Shown: positions 28,046-40,673 of the stretch, in pieces
Layout of the letters: every line of letters begins with the position of its first letter
How positions within the stretch are numbered: the first letter of the stretch is position 1
Assembly: GCF_012849555.1 (NCBI RefSeq)
Contig: NZ_CP051685.1
Location: 124,001-188,000, forward strand
Length of the DNA: 64,000 nucleotides
Reading direction: 5' to 3'
Origin: Massilia forsythiae
Lineage (GTDB): Bacteria; Pseudomonadota; Gammaproteobacteria; Burkholderiales; Burkholderiaceae_D
The notes under the pieces: generated by a model
Databases searched by the model: none
Told to the model about the DNA's origin: nothing
The model's input: only the letters and a program-made list of their open reading frames with translations
Translations under genes and position numbers: made by a program

Positions 28046-28936
28046 TTATTTCGACTTGTTCTGGGCAAACAGCGCATCGAGCTTCTGCTCGAAGCTGTGA
28101 TAGTCGATGCGGTCGTAGAGTTCGGCGCGCGTCTGCATCGTGTCCAGTACGTTCTGCTGGGTGCCGTCGCGGCGGATCGCCGCGTAGACGTTCTCGGCCG
28201 CCTTGTTCATGGCGCGGAAGGCGGACAGAGGATACAGCACGATGTCGACGTCGGCGCCCTTCAGCTCTTCCACCGTGAACAGCGGCGTGGCGCCGAACTC
28301 GGTGATGTTGGCCAGGATCGGCACCTTGACCGCCTGCTTGAACTGCGCATACATCTCTAGGCTGGTGATCGCTTCCGGGAAGATCATGTCGGCGCCGGCG
28401 TCGACGCAGGCGACGGCGCGCTCGACGGCCTTGTCCAGCCCTTCGACCGCCAGCGCATCGGTGCGCGCCATGATCACGAAATCGTCGTCGACCCTGGCAT
28501 CGGCCGCGGCCTTGATGCGGTCCACCATTTCTCCCTGGCTGACGATTTCCTTGCCCGGACGGTGGCCGCAGCGCTTGGCGCCGACCTGATCCTCGATGTG
28601 GCAGGCGGCGGCGCCGGCCTTGGCCAGCGCGCGCACGGTGCGCGCCACGTTGAAGGCGGATGCGCCGAAGCCGGTATCGACGTCGACCAGCAGCGGCAGG
28701 TCGCACACGTCGGTGATGCGGCGCACGTCGACGAGCACGTCTTCCAGCCCGGAGATGCCGAGGTCCGGCAAGCCGAGCGAGCCGGCCGCGACGCCGCCGC
28801 CGGACAGGTAGATGGCGCGGTAGCCGGCGCGCCTGGCCAACAGGGCATGGTTGGCGTTGATCGCGCCCACGACCTGCAGCGGGTGTTCTTCACGGACGGC
28901 CTGGCGGAATGCGGCGCCTGCGGATGGGTGGGTCAT
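28046..28936 (-). CDS. prpB: 2-methylisocitrate lyase
   Basis: 296-residue PEP-mutase/isocitrate-lyase family enzyme splitting 2-methylisocitrate into pyruvate and succinate. The active-site loop [19 protein letters not shown] has the family KRCGH motif; [18 protein letters not shown] supplies Mg2+ ligands. The ATG at 28936 is chosen because AAGGAA precedes it by 9 bases and the upstream frame is not conserved-looking. First gene of the operon, downstream of a -24/-12 promoter. Confidence 0.95.
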   Translation of the reverse strand: MTHPSAGAAFRQAVREEHPLQVVGAINANHALLARRAGYRAIYLSGGGVAAGSLGLPDLGISGLEDVLVDVRRITDVCDLPLLVDVDTGFGASAFNVARTVRALAKAGAAACHIEDQVGAKRCGHRPGKEIVSQGEMVDRIKAAADARVDDDFVIMARTDALAVEGLDKAVERAVACVDAGADMIFPEAITSLEMYAQFKQAVKVPILANITEFGATPLFTVEELKGADVDIVLYPLSAFRAMNKAAENVYAAIRRDGTQQNVLDTMQTRAELYDRIDYHSFEQKLDALFAQNKSK

Positions 28937-28982
28937 GGATGGCTGTTCCTTCGATGCATGGGATGGATGACATCCCATCCCA

Positions 28983-28998
28983 TGCAAACGGCATGCCA
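28983..28998 (-). promoter_or_regulatory. Sigma-54 promoter of the prp operon
   Basis: On the minus strand the sequence reads TGGCATGCCGTTTGCA, matching the sigma-54 consensus TGGCACG-N4-TTGCA with exact GG-N10-GC spacing. The predicted start of transcription is near 28972, about 36 bp before prpB. A near-perfect 30-bp dyad (28956-28985) overlaps its downstream part. The neighbouring prpR encodes a sigma-54 activator. Confidence 0.8.
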
Positions 28999-29062
28999 GC
29001 GGTCGGATGCGGAACAACCAGGCTGGTTTCAAGGAGTTACCGGCATTCCTGGCATACGTGAC

Positions 29063-29115
29063 GTTTCAAAACCGGCACATGTTTCAAGACGTTTCAAGCA
29101 GAGGATGATTGAAAC
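29063..29115. promoter_or_regulatory. GTTTCAA box cluster, candidate PrpR enhancer
   Basis: GTTTCAA occurs at 29063-29069, 29081-29087 and 29091-29097, and its complement TTGAAAC at 29109-29115. The cluster lies about 90-140 bp upstream of the predicted sigma-54 transcription start, the normal place for an enhancer-binding activator. The same half-site forms a palindrome before prpR. Confidence 0.6.
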
Positions 29116-29131
29116 AGCGCGATCCCAAATG

Positions 29132-29257
29132 CGTCGTCCCCGCGCAGGCGGGGACCCATACTGAGTATCCAAAATTGGCAATGTTGAAGCATTCAGTTGC
29201 TTCCAATGTGCCGAATTCTTTTACTCACTATAGGTCCCCGCCTGCGCGGGGACGACG
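29132..29257. repeat. REPIN-like doublet, copy 3
   Basis: Arms at 29132-29160 and about 29229-29257 repeat the CGTCGTCCCCGCG...GGGGACC palindrome in opposite orientation, each with an 8-bp stem and 4-base loop. The spacer differs from copies 1 and 2, apart from weak matches around TTGAAGCATTC. It lies between actP and the prpB promoter region. Confidence 0.85.
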
Positions 29258-29298
29258 TGGTGGCTTGCCTGCGCCTGGTGGCGCAGGCACGATTTCGA

Positions 29299-30963
29299 TC
29301 AATGCGCCGACGCTGCCGCCGCGCCGATACCGGTTTCCGAGCGCACTTCCTGCGCCTCGAAACCGGCCTTGTCGATCGCCGCGCGCGGGCTGCTGTCGGT
29401 CACCGAGAACAACCACACGCCGAAGAAGCCGACGGCCATCGAGAACAGGGCCGGCGAGGTGTACGGGAAGATCGCCGCCTTGTTGTGGAACACGTCGACC
29501 CATACCGATTTCGACAGCACGGTCAGGCCGACCGCCGTGGCCAGGCCGAGGAAGCCGCCGACAGTGGCGCCGCGGGTGGTGCACTTGCTCCACAGGACCG
29601 ACATGAACAGCACCGGGAAGTTGGCCGAGGCGGCGATGGCGAAGGCCAGCGACACCATGAAGGCGACGTTCTGCTTCTCGAACACGATGCCCAGCAGCAC
29701 GGCGATCACGCCCAGGCACAGCGTGGTGATCTTCGACACGCGCAGTTCGCTGCCCGGGGCCGGCTGGCCGCGCTTGATCACGGTGGCGTACAGGTCGTGC
29801 GACACGGCCGAGGCGCCGGACAGAGTCAGGCCGGCCACCACCGCCAGGATGGTCGCGAAGGCCACCGCCGAGATGAAGCCGAGGAACACGTCGCCGCCGA
29901 CGGCTTTCGCCAGGTGCACCGCCGCCATGTTGTCGCCGCCCAGCAGCTTACCGGCGGCATCCTTGAAGCCGGCGTTGGTGCCGACCAGCACGATTGCGCC
30001 GAAGCCGATGATGAACACCAGGATGTAGAAATAGCCGATCCAGGTGGTGGCCCACAGCACCGACTTGCGCGCTTCCTTGGCACTCGGGACGGTGAAGAAG
30101 CGCATCAGGATGTGCGGCAGGCCGGCGGTGCCGAACATCAGCGCCATGCCGAACGAGATGCCGGAAATCGGATCCTTGATGAAGCCGCCCGGGCCCATGA
30201 TGGCATCGCCCTTGGCATGCACTTCCACGGCCTTGGCGAACAACGCCGACGGGCTGAAGTTGTACAGCGACAGCACCGAGAACGCCATGAAGGTGGCGCC
30301 CGCCAGCAGCATCACGGCCTTGATGATCTGCACCCAGGTGGTGGCGGTCATGCCGCCGAACAGCACGTACACCATCATCAGCACGCCGACCAGCACCACG
30401 GCGATATAGTAGTCCAGGCCGAACAGCAGCTTGATCAGCTGGCCGGCGCCGACCATCTGCGCGATCAGGTAGAACAGCACGGTGACCAGGGTGCCGGCGG
30501 CGGCGAAGCTGCGCACCGGCTTCTGGGCGAAGCGGTAGGCGGCGACGTCGGCGAAGGTGAAGCGGCCCAGGTTGCGCAGGCGCTCGGCCATCAGGAAAGT
30601 CAATACCGGCCAGCCGACCAGGAAGCCGATCGCGTAGATCAGGCCGTCGAAGCCGTTGGCGAACACCGAGGCGGAAATGCCGAGGAAAGAGGCGGCCGAC
30701 ATGAAGTCGCCGGCGATGGCCAGGCCGTTCTGGAAGCCGGAGATGCCGCCGCCGGCGGTGTAGAAGTCGGAAGCCGAGCGGGTGCGCTTGGCGGCCCACT
30801 TGGTGATGAACAGGGTCAGCAGCACGAACAGCGCGAACATGGTGATCGCGGTCCAGTTGGTGGCTTGCTTGGTGGCTTGGCCGAGGTCGGGCGCGGCCAT
30901 GGCGGCATTGGCGGCGGACAGCAGCGCCAGCGCGGCGGTGGTGCGGATCGGGGTCTTGTTCAT
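29299..30963 (-). CDS. actP: Sodium/solute symporter, ActP-like
   Basis: 554-residue SSS-family permease of the acetate/short-chain carboxylate group. After an N-terminal segment ending AAMAAPDL there are about 13 hydrophobic helices; [33 protein letters not shown] is the family signature region. The ATG at 30963 overlaps the stop of the DUF485 gene (ATGA), a pairing typical of ActP. Because it lies between prpB and prpR, propionate uptake is a reasonable inference, but the sequence alone does not separate acetate from propionate. Confidence 0.92.
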   Translation of the reverse strand: MNKTPIRTTAALALLSAANAAMAAPDLGQATKQATNWTAITMFALFVLLTLFITKWAAKRTRSASDFYTAGGGISGFQNGLAIAGDFMSAASFLGISASVFANGFDGLIYAIGFLVGWPVLTFLMAERLRNLGRFTFADVAAYRFAQKPVRSFAAAGTLVTVLFYLIAQMVGAGQLIKLLFGLDYYIAVVLVGVLMMVYVLFGGMTATTWVQIIKAVMLLAGATFMAFSVLSLYNFSPSALFAKAVEVHAKGDAIMGPGGFIKDPISGISFGMALMFGTAGLPHILMRFFTVPSAKEARKSVLWATTWIGYFYILVFIIGFGAIVLVGTNAGFKDAAGKLLGGDNMAAVHLAKAVGGDVFLGFISAVAFATILAVVAGLTLSGASAVSHDLYATVIKRGQPAPGSELRVSKITTLCLGVIAVLLGIVFEKQNVAFMVSLAFAIAASANFPVLFMSVLWSKCTTRGATVGGFLGLATAVGLTVLSKSVWVDVFHNKAAIFPYTSPALFSMAVGFFGVWLFSVTDSSPRAAIDKAGFEAQEVRSETGIGAAAASAH

Positions 30964-31313
30964 GCGCGCACCTTGGTCGGCTGGGTGGTCGGGACGGCTT
31001 GCGCCTGGGCGGCGGCGTTGCGGTGGATGGCGTCGGTCAGTGCATCGAACTCGCGGTTGGCGCGGCGCACGTAGATGGCGGTGACGGCGATGGTGAACAG
31101 GATCACGAAGAGGCCCAGGGGCACGCCCCAGGACATGACGCCGCTGCCGATCTTGGACGCCATGAACGGCTTGTCGAACGCGTTGAGCGCGGTGAAGCCG
31201 TAATACACGATCATCACGGCCCAGGTGAGCATCCAGCCGTAGCGGGAGCGCGTCTTGACGAGCTTGTGATAATTGGGATCGCTCTTGACCCGCTGTACGA
31301 GGTCTTGTTCCAT
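30960..31313 (-). CDS. DUF485 small membrane protein
   Basis: 117-residue protein with two membrane helices ([19 protein letters not shown] and [19 protein letters not shown]) and the N-terminal [14 protein letters not shown] motif of the DUF485/YjcH family. Such proteins are encoded just ahead of acetate permeases; their job is not defined. Its stop overlaps the actP start. It is divergent from prpR across 155 bp. Confidence 0.92.
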   Translation of the reverse strand: MEQDLVQRVKSDPNYHKLVKTRSRYGWMLTWAVMIVYYGFTALNAFDKPFMASKIGSGVMSWGVPLGLFVILFTIAVTAIYVRRANREFDALTDAIHRNAAAQAQAVPTTQPTKVRA

Positions 31314-31422
31314 TTTTTGTCTCCAATGTTATATGCATGCCTTTGCCGACAGGCTGGGAACGATCCTAAGCACCGTTTCTTACCCGATTCTTACGGCTAC
31401 CAAAGAATTCCTCCGGCAACGG

Positions 31423-31439
31423 TGTTTCAGCCTGAAACA
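31423..31439. promoter_or_regulatory. TGTTTCAG palindrome before prpR
   Basis: TGTTTCAG-C-CTGAAACA is a perfect 17-bp palindrome ending 29 bp before the prpR start; a further TTGAAAC touches the ATG itself at 31462-31468. The half-site equals that of the cluster upstream of prpB. The position suggests autoregulation of prpR and possibly control of the divergent DUF485-actP pair. Confidence 0.6.
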
Positions 31440-31468
31440 AAAGGGGTGAAATGCACTACACTTGAAAC

Positions 31469-33106
31469 ATGACCCACCCTGCCCGCCCTCCCGGCGCCGA
31501 TGCAGCCGGCAAACCCGTGATCTGGACCGTGTCGGTGTCGCGCCTGTCCGACTTGTTCCGCGACATCACCCTCGAATACGACCACCTGGCCCGGATCGAG
31601 CCGCTGCACCTGGGCTTCGACGAGGCCGCGCGCCACATCCGCGAACGCATGGCGGCCGAGCACGTCGATGTCGTGATCGCCGCCGGCTCGAACGGCGCCT
31701 ACCTCAAGAGCCGCATTGCGGCGCCGGTGGTGGCGGCCAAGGCCAGCGGCTTCGACCTGATGCAGGCGCTGGCGCGTGCGCGCCGGCTGTCGGCGCGCAT
31801 CGGCGTGATCCAGTACCAGAAACCGCTGCCGGAACTGGCCAATTTCGCCGCCGCCTTCGGCCTGGTGATCGAGCAGCGCGCCTACGTCACCGAGGAGGAC
31901 GCGCGCGTCGCCATCGACGACCTGAAGGCGGCCGGCATCGAGGTGATCGTCGGCGCCGGCCTGATCACCGACCTGGCCGAGGCAGCCGGCATCAAGGCGG
32001 TATTCGTGTACTCGGCCGACTCGATCCGGCGCGCCTTCGACGATGCGCTGGAACTGGCGCGCCTGGCCCAGCTGGAACGGGCAAGGACGCCGCGCACGGC
32101 CGCCGCCGACAACCGCCGGGCGCGGCGCGGCTTGAACGACCTGCGCGGCGACTCACCGGCGATGGAGCGCCTGCGCCAGAACGTGCTGCTGTATGCGCGC
32201 TCGCCGGCGACGGTGCTGATCGAGGGCGAGACCGGCAGCGGCAAGGAACTGGTGGCGCAGGCGATCCACCGCGAAAGTCCGCGCCGCGCCGCCAATCGCC
32301 CGTTCGTGGCCGTCAATTGCGGCGCCATCGCCGAATCGCTGCTGGAATCGGAACTGTTCGGCCACGAGGAAGGCGCCTTCACCGGCGCACGCCGCGGCGG
32401 CCATGCCGGCCTGTTCGAGGCGGCCAACGGCGGCACCCTGTTCCTGGACGAGATCGGCGAGATGCCCCTGGCCCTACAGACCCGCCTGCTGCGCGTGCTG
32501 GAAGAGCGCGAAGTCATGCGCGTGGGCGGCACCCGCCCGGTGCCGATCGACGTGCGCGTGATCAGCGCCACCCATTGCGACCTGGCAGCGCGCGTGCGCG
32601 AGGGACGCTTCCGCGCCGACCTGTTCTACCGGCTGGCGGTGCTGCGCCTGGCGCTGCCGCCGCTGCGGGCGCGCCCGGCCGACATCCCTGCGCTGGCGGA
32701 ATGGTCGCTGAAGCATGCGCTGGCGGCACTGGATGCGCGCCCGCACCCGAATCTGGCGGCCGAGATCGGCGCCTGTGCGCCGCTGCTGCAAGCCTATGAC
32801 TGGCCCGGCAACGTGCGCGAGTTGCGCAACCTGACGGAACGCCTGGCGCTGTTCCTGGCGGCCGAACCACTGCAGGCGTTGACGCCGGCGTTCATCCTGG
32901 CGCTGGCGCCGGAACTCGGCAAGGCCGCGCCGGCGCCGTCCTTCCCAGCCACGCCGCCCTCCCCGCCCGTCGCCATCGCGCCGGCCGCGCCGCGCGAAGA
33001 CGTGGCCGCGGTGCTGGCGCGCTTCGGCGGCCAGCGCGACGCGGCCGCGCGCCACCTGGGCATCAGCCGCACGACGCTGTGGCGGCGCTTGAAAGCCGGA
33101 AATTGA
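31469..33106 (+). CDS. prpR: Propionate catabolism activator PrpR
   Basis: 545-residue sigma-54 enhancer-binding protein. The N-terminal PrpR_N domain (about 18-195) senses 2-methylcitrate in known relatives. The AAA+ domain (about 225-460) has Walker A GETGSGKE at 253-260, the sigma-54-contacting GAFTGA loop at 302-307 and Walker B LFLDEIGEM. A Pro/Ala linker (about 478-505) leads to a Fis-type helix-turn-helix near the C-terminus (RDAAARHLGISRTTLWRRLK). It is divergent from the transporter pair and close to its target operon. Confidence 0.94.
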   Translation: MTHPARPPGADAAGKPVIWTVSVSRLSDLFRDITLEYDHLARIEPLHLGFDEAARHIRERMAAEHVDVVIAAGSNGAYLKSRIAAPVVAAKASGFDLMQALARARRLSARIGVIQYQKPLPELANFAAAFGLVIEQRAYVTEEDARVAIDDLKAAGIEVIVGAGLITDLAEAAGIKAVFVYSADSIRRAFDDALELARLAQLERARTPRTAAADNRRARRGLNDLRGDSPAMERLRQNVLLYARSPATVLIEGETGSGKELVAQAIHRESPRRAANRPFVAVNCGAIAESLLESELFGHEEGAFTGARRGGHAGLFEAANGGTLFLDEIGEMPLALQTRLLRVLEEREVMRVGGTRPVPIDVRVISATHCDLAARVREGRFRADLFYRLAVLRLALPPLRARPADIPALAEWSLKHALAALDARPHPNLAAEIGACAPLLQAYDWPGNVRELRNLTERLALFLAAEPLQALTPAFILALAPELGKAAPAPSFPATPPSPPVAIAPAAPREDVAAVLARFGGQRDAAARHLGISRTTLWRRLKAGN

Positions 33107-33220
33107 AAAGCACAGTCCGGCTGGGCGCACTTTACGCTGTCCCAAATCAAGGGGCCTGAAAAGCCGTATCATGCATTTTTTGCCACGGCCTGGCGTCCGA
33201 CCAGCGCCAGTCGATGAAGC

Positions 33221-33256
33221 GGCGCCCACGAGGCGCCGGCCGATTCGCATCGGCCG
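33221..33256 (+). promoter_or_regulatory. Paired hairpins in the cystathionine synthase leader
   Basis: GGCGCC-CACGA-GGCGCC (33221-33237) is followed directly by CGGCCGAT-TCGC-ATCGGCCG (33237-33256); the two share one base. The second hairpin ends 6 bases before the ACGGAGG ribosome site. This could be a structured leader that affects translation. It matches no riboswitch I recognise. Confidence 0.4.
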
Positions 33257-33274
33257 CAAACTGACGGAGGCATC

Positions 33275-34684
33275 ATGCAAGACGCGTCACCCGCATCCTC
33301 GGCAGCCCTGTTTTCCCTGATCGGCAACACCCCGCTGGTGGAAGTCACCCGCATCGACACCGGCCCCTGCCGGCTGTTCCTCAAGCTCGAGTCCCAGAAT
33401 CCCGGCGGTTCCATCAAGGACCGCATCGGCCGCGCCATGATCGAGGCGGCGGAGCGCGACGGCCGCCTGCAGCCGGGCGGCACGGTGGTCGAGGCCACCG
33501 CCGGCAACACCGGCCTCGGCCTGGCCCTGGTGGCGCGCATCAAGGGCTACCGCGTGGTGCTGGTGGTGCCCGACAAGATGGCCGCCGAAAAGATCCTGCA
33601 CCTGAAGGCGCTCGGCGCCGAGATCCACCTGACCCGCTCGGACGTCGGCAAGGGCCACCCCGCGTACTACCAGGACATGGCGGCGCGGCTGGCGCGCGCC
33701 ATCCCCGGCGCCTGGTTCGCCGACCAGTTCAACAACCCGGACAACCCGTTCGCCCACGAGACCACGACCGGCCCGGAACTCTGGGAACAGATGCGCCACG
33801 AACTGGACGCCATCGTGGTCGGGGTCGGCTCGTCCGGCACGCTTACCGGCCTGTCGCGCTACTTCGAGCGGGTACAGCCCGACCTGGCATTCGTGCTGGC
33901 CGATCCCAAGGGCTCGATCCTGGCCGATACCATCCATACCGGAAACGTAGCGGACGTATCCGGTTCGTGGGCGGTCGAAGGCATCGGCGAGGATTTCATT
34001 CCCGCCATCGCCGATCTGTCGCGCGTAAAGAGCGCCTATACCATCGACGACCAGGAAAGCTTCGACACGGCGCGCCTGCTGCTGCGCCGCGAAGGCATCC
34101 TGGCCGGCTCCTCGACCGGCACCCTGCTGGCCGCCGCGCTGCGCTGGTGCCGCGAACAGACCACGCCCAAGCGCGTGGCCACCTTCGTGTGCGACACCGG
34201 CACCCGCTACCTGACCAAGGTCTACAGCGACGGCTGGATGGTCGACCAGGGTTTGTTGCAGCGTCCGCGCACGGGCGACCTGCGCGACCTGATCGGGCGC
34301 CGCTTCGATGCCGGCGAAGTGGTGACGGTGGCGCCGGACGACACCCTGCTGACCGCCTTCAACCGCATGCGCAGCGCCGACCTGGCCCAGTTGCCGGTAG
34401 TGGAAGACGGCAAGCTGGTAGGACTGGTGGACGAATCCGACCTGCTGCGGCATGTTTCCAATGAGGAAGATGAGGCCGGCGACGGCGGACGCAAGCGCTT
34501 CGCCGCGCCGGTATCGGTTAGCATGACGGCGAAGCTGCAGACGCTGGCGCCGAACGCCGGCATGCGCGAACTACGCGCCGTCCTCGACCGCGGGCTGACG
34601 GCGGTGATTGCCGAGGATGGCCTTTTCTACGGCTTGATCACGCGCTTCGACCTCCTCAACCACCTGCGCCGCACCCTGACGTGA
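33275..34684 (+). CDS. Cystathionine beta-synthase
   Basis: 469-residue PLP enzyme making cystathionine from serine and homocysteine. The catalytic domain begins IGNTPLVEV; the PLP lysine is Lys48 (PGGSIKDRIG), the phosphate-binding loop is GVGSSGTL at 183-190. Residues from about 335 to the end form a pair of CBS domains, which separates it from plain cysteine synthases. ACGGAGG precedes the ATG. The gamma-lyase gene starts 28 bp downstream. Confidence 0.92.
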   Translation: MQDASPASSAALFSLIGNTPLVEVTRIDTGPCRLFLKLESQNPGGSIKDRIGRAMIEAAERDGRLQPGGTVVEATAGNTGLGLALVARIKGYRVVLVVPDKMAAEKILHLKALGAEIHLTRSDVGKGHPAYYQDMAARLARAIPGAWFADQFNNPDNPFAHETTTGPELWEQMRHELDAIVVGVGSSGTLTGLSRYFERVQPDLAFVLADPKGSILADTIHTGNVADVSGSWAVEGIGEDFIPAIADLSRVKSAYTIDDQESFDTARLLLRREGILAGSSTGTLLAAALRWCREQTTPKRVATFVCDTGTRYLTKVYSDGWMVDQGLLQRPRTGDLRDLIGRRFDAGEVVTVAPDDTLLTAFNRMRSADLAQLPVVEDGKLVGLVDESDLLRHVSNEEDEAGDGGRKRFAAPVSVSMTAKLQTLAPNAGMRELRAVLDRGLTAVIAEDGLFYGLITRFDLLNHLRRTLT

Positions 34685-34712
34685 GCGCGGATTCGTGAAC
34701 GATGGGAATGAC

Positions 34713-35936
34713 ATGAGCAAGCACCACGACGAGCGGCAATACGATGCCCCGCACGACGGCAACCCGCCAGGGGAAAGGCGCCGCCTGGCCACGCGCGTGG
34801 TCCACGGCGGCCAGGCGCCGGACCCGGCCACCGGCGCCGTCATGCCGCCGATCTACGCCACCTCGACCTTTGCCCAGGAAAGTCCCGGCGTGCACAAGGG
34901 CCTGGACTACGGCCGCTCGCACAACCCGACGCGCTGGGCGCTGGAACGCTGCGTGGCCGACATCGAGAGCGGCGGCGCGGCCTTCGCCTTCGCTTCCGGC
35001 CTGGCCGCCATCGGCGCCGTGCTGGAACTGCTGCCGGCCGGTTCCCACATCGTGGCCGGCGACGACATGTACGGCGGCACCTACCGCCTGTTCGAGCGCG
35101 TGCGCCGCCACAGCGCCGGCCACGAATTCACCTATGTCGACCTGGCCGACCCGGCGGCGCTGGAAGCGGCGCTGCGCCCGGAAACGAAACTGGTGTGGGT
35201 CGAGACGCCGACCAACCCGATGCTCAAGCTGGCCGACCTGCGCGCGATCGCGCGCCTGTGCCGCGAGCGCGGCATCCTGACCGTGTGCGACAACACCTTC
35301 GCCAGCCCGATCAACCAGCGCCCGCTGGAACTGGGCATCGACATCGTGGTCCACTCGACCACCAAGTACATGAACGGCCATTCCGACGTGATCGGCGGGG
35401 TGGCGGTGACCGGCACCGCGCCGCAGCACGACACGCTGCGCGAACGCCTGAGCTTCATCCAGAACGCTGTCGGCGCGATCCAGGGGCCGTTCGACAGTTT
35501 CCTGGTGCTGCGCGGCATCAAGACCCTGGCGCTGCGGGTCGAACGCAGCAACGCCAATGCGCTCGAACTGGCGGGCTGGCTGGAACGGCAGGACAAGGTC
35601 AAGCGTGTGCACTATCCCGGCCTGGCCAGCCATCCGCAGCACGAACTGGCGCGCAGCCAGATGCACGGCTACGGCGGCATCATCTCGCTCGACCTGGACA
35701 CCGACCTGGCCGGCGCGCGCCGCTTCCTCGAGCATTGCGAAGTGTTCACGCTGGCCGAGAGCCTGGGCGGCGTGGAAAGCCTGATCGAGCACCCGGCGAT
35801 CATGACGCACGCCACGATTCCTCGGGAACAGCGCGTCTTGCTGGGCATCGGCGACGGCCTGGTCCGCCTGTCGGTCGGCATCGAGCATGTGGAAGACCAG
35901 AGGAACGACTTGGCGCGGGCGCTGGCCGCGATCTGA
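34713..35936 (+). CDS. Cystathionine gamma-lyase/synthase family enzyme
   Basis: 407-residue Cys/Met-metabolism PLP enzyme. Key residues: PLP lysine Lys218 in HSTTKYMNGHSD, Asp193 (VCDNTF) and the GLDYGRSHNPT loop that binds the cofactor phosphate of the neighbouring subunit. Directly behind cystathionine beta-synthase, a gamma-lyase finishing reverse transsulfuration is the likelier role; gamma-synthase cannot be excluded. ATG 34713 was chosen over an upstream GTG at 34695. A hydrophilic N-terminal extension of about 22 residues is unusual. Confidence 0.9.
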   Translation: MSKHHDERQYDAPHDGNPPGERRRLATRVVHGGQAPDPATGAVMPPIYATSTFAQESPGVHKGLDYGRSHNPTRWALERCVADIESGGAAFAFASGLAAIGAVLELLPAGSHIVAGDDMYGGTYRLFERVRRHSAGHEFTYVDLADPAALEAALRPETKLVWVETPTNPMLKLADLRAIARLCRERGILTVCDNTFASPINQRPLELGIDIVVHSTTKYMNGHSDVIGGVAVTGTAPQHDTLRERLSFIQNAVGAIQGPFDSFLVLRGIKTLALRVERSNANALELAGWLERQDKVKRVHYPGLASHPQHELARSQMHGYGGIISLDLDTDLAGARRFLEHCEVFTLAESLGGVESLIEHPAIMTHATIPREQRVLLGIGDGLVRLSVGIEHVEDQRNDLARALAAI

Positions 35937-35962
35937 GCTGGCGTGTAAACAAACGGCGAAAA

Positions 35963-35986
35963 AAAGCCCGCTCGAAAGCGGGCTTT
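35963..35986. terminator. Bidirectional intrinsic terminator
   Basis: AAGCCCGCT-CGAA-AGCGGGCTT with an A-run before it (35958-35965) and TTT after. The A/T flanks allow it to serve both the gamma-lyase gene (plus) and clpA (minus), which converge here. Confidence 0.8.
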
Positions 35987-36017
35987 CCCGTACTGCCGGC
36001 TCGCGCCGGCCGGCAGC

Positions 36018-38314
<2,297 letters not shown>

Positions 38315-38318
<4 letters not shown>

Positions 38319-38617
38319 ACTTCCTCCATCACGCACTGCAGGGGATGGCCTGCCTTGCGCGCATGCGTTAATACAAACTCCACTTTGGTACACGCTATAT
38401 CTTTGGAAAACACGCCGCACACCCCTTTGCCATGGCGATGTACGGAAAGCATGATCTGCGTCGCCGTTTCGCGATCCTTATTGAAATACTCCTGGATAAT
38501 GGCGACCACGAATTCCATCGGCGTGTAGTCATCGTTCAGCAGTGCCACCTGGTACAGAGGGGGTGGCTTGACGGTCTGCCGCTCCAGCAGCTGTTCGGTA
38601 TCGTGCTTGGTTGCCAT
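38315..38617 (-). CDS. clpS: ClpS adaptor
   Basis: 100-residue adaptor that binds N-degron proteins and the ClpA N-domain. The core [21 protein letters not shown], the [11 protein letters not shown] motif and the [16 protein letters not shown] ending are diagnostic. It overlaps clpA by 4 bases, so both should come from one transcript starting in the region shared with the cold-shock gene. Confidence 0.96.
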
Positions 38618-38939
38618 AAGGGTATTCTAAAATGCTTTCGGTGTTCGTGCGTACGTTAACAATCAGGGTAATTCCACTTGCTTTTTATCTTACGCGTTTT
38701 CCAGTCTCCGCGCAGATGGCGGCCGGAATGCAAAAATCAAGAGGGTGTTTTCGGACGGCAGTGAAGGTTTTTACAACAGGCCCGCAAAAGCCCTTGACTT
38801 ACAAGATTATTCAACCAACAATGCAGATATTGACTTGTACTTATGTACTTGTTGATAAGAAGTGAGCAGGCTGAGGAGGGGGCAAGAAGCTTCTTGCTTT
38901 TATGGCTCGTGTGATTTGTTATTAACTGAAAGTTCTTTT
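38618..38939. promoter_or_regulatory. Divergent clpS / cold-shock upstream region
   Basis: 322 bp, AT-rich from about 38680 onward. On the plus strand TTGACT boxes occur at 38794-38799 and 38830-38835, and TGTACTT is repeated at 38836-38850. A long untranslated leader is normal for CspA-type genes, so the cold-shock promoter is probably one of these. I could not assign a -10 with confidence. No gene is seen. Confidence 0.4.
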
Positions 38940-39143
38940 ATGGCAACAGGTACTGTTAAGTGGTTCAATGATTCCAAAGGTTTTGGCTTCATCACGCCAG
39001 ATGACGGCGGCGAGGATTTGTTTGCACACTTCTCCGCAATCAACATGAACGGTTTTAAGACGCTCAAAGAAGGTCAGAAAGTCCAGTTCGAAGTCACGCA
39101 GGGCCCTAAAGGCAAGCAAGCTTCCAATATCGTGGGCGCGTAA
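38940..39143 (+). CDS. CspA-family cold-shock protein
   Basis: 67-residue single cold-shock domain that binds single-stranded nucleic acid. RNP1 (KGFGFITP) and RNP2 (DLFAHFSAI) are intact, and the ending [12 protein letters not shown] is typical. I chose the ATG at 38940, which matches the [10 protein letters not shown] start; the longer frame from 38862 is not supported. An intrinsic terminator follows. Confidence 0.97.
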   Translation: MATGTVKWFNDSKGFGFITPDDGGEDLFAHFSAINMNGFKTLKEGQKVQFEVTQGPKGKQASNIVGA

Positions 39144-39160
39144 GCGTTCCTCATGGAAGC

Positions 39161-39188
39161 AAAGCCCCGCTCCAGCGGGGCTTTTTTA
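39161..39188 (+). terminator. Intrinsic terminator of the cold-shock gene
   Basis: AAGCCCCGCT-CC-AGCGGGGCTT followed by TTTT. A strong GC stem 18 bp after the stop codon with a T-run makes this one of the clearest terminators in the window. Confidence 0.9.
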
Positions 39189-39249
39189 TTTGGCGCAACG
39201 TTCCCGTCCTCGCTCCCTGCGCCGACATCAGGCTGTTCCGGAAACGCCG

Positions 39250-39294
39250 CCCGTCGCTCGACGCCCGTCGCTCGTCACCCGTCGCTCGTCACCG
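39250..39294. repeat. Short tandem repeat before the icd end
   Basis: A 14-base unit, CCCGTCGCTCGTCA, occurs about three times in a row with small changes. It lies in the gap between the cold-shock terminator and the end of icd. No function is apparent. Confidence 0.65.
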
Positions 39295-39348
39295 TGTGGG
39301 CCGCCATCCGCGGCGACGGTGCCCTCCCGGCACGCCGCCGCCCACCGC

Positions 39349-40602
<1,254 letters not shown>

Positions 40603-40673
40603 CTGGCTCTCCGAATGGGGACGCAGGCAGGCCGGGGCGGCGGCCGGGACGGCATGCGATCTGGATTACAATA

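Noticed and set aside
17184..29257. CRISPR array made of the repeated GTCCCCGC units
   Set aside because: Repeats are inverted pairs kilobases apart between genes, not regularly spaced direct repeats, and no cas gene is present.
31353..31366. Possible sigma-54 site before DUF485-actP (minus strand GG-N10-GC)
   Set aside because: Spacing fits, but the flanking bases match the consensus poorly (CAGC instead of TTGC), so it is probably chance.
33221..33256. SAH or SAM riboswitch before cystathionine beta-synthase
   Set aside because: The conserved core sequences of these riboswitches are missing; only simple hairpins are visible.
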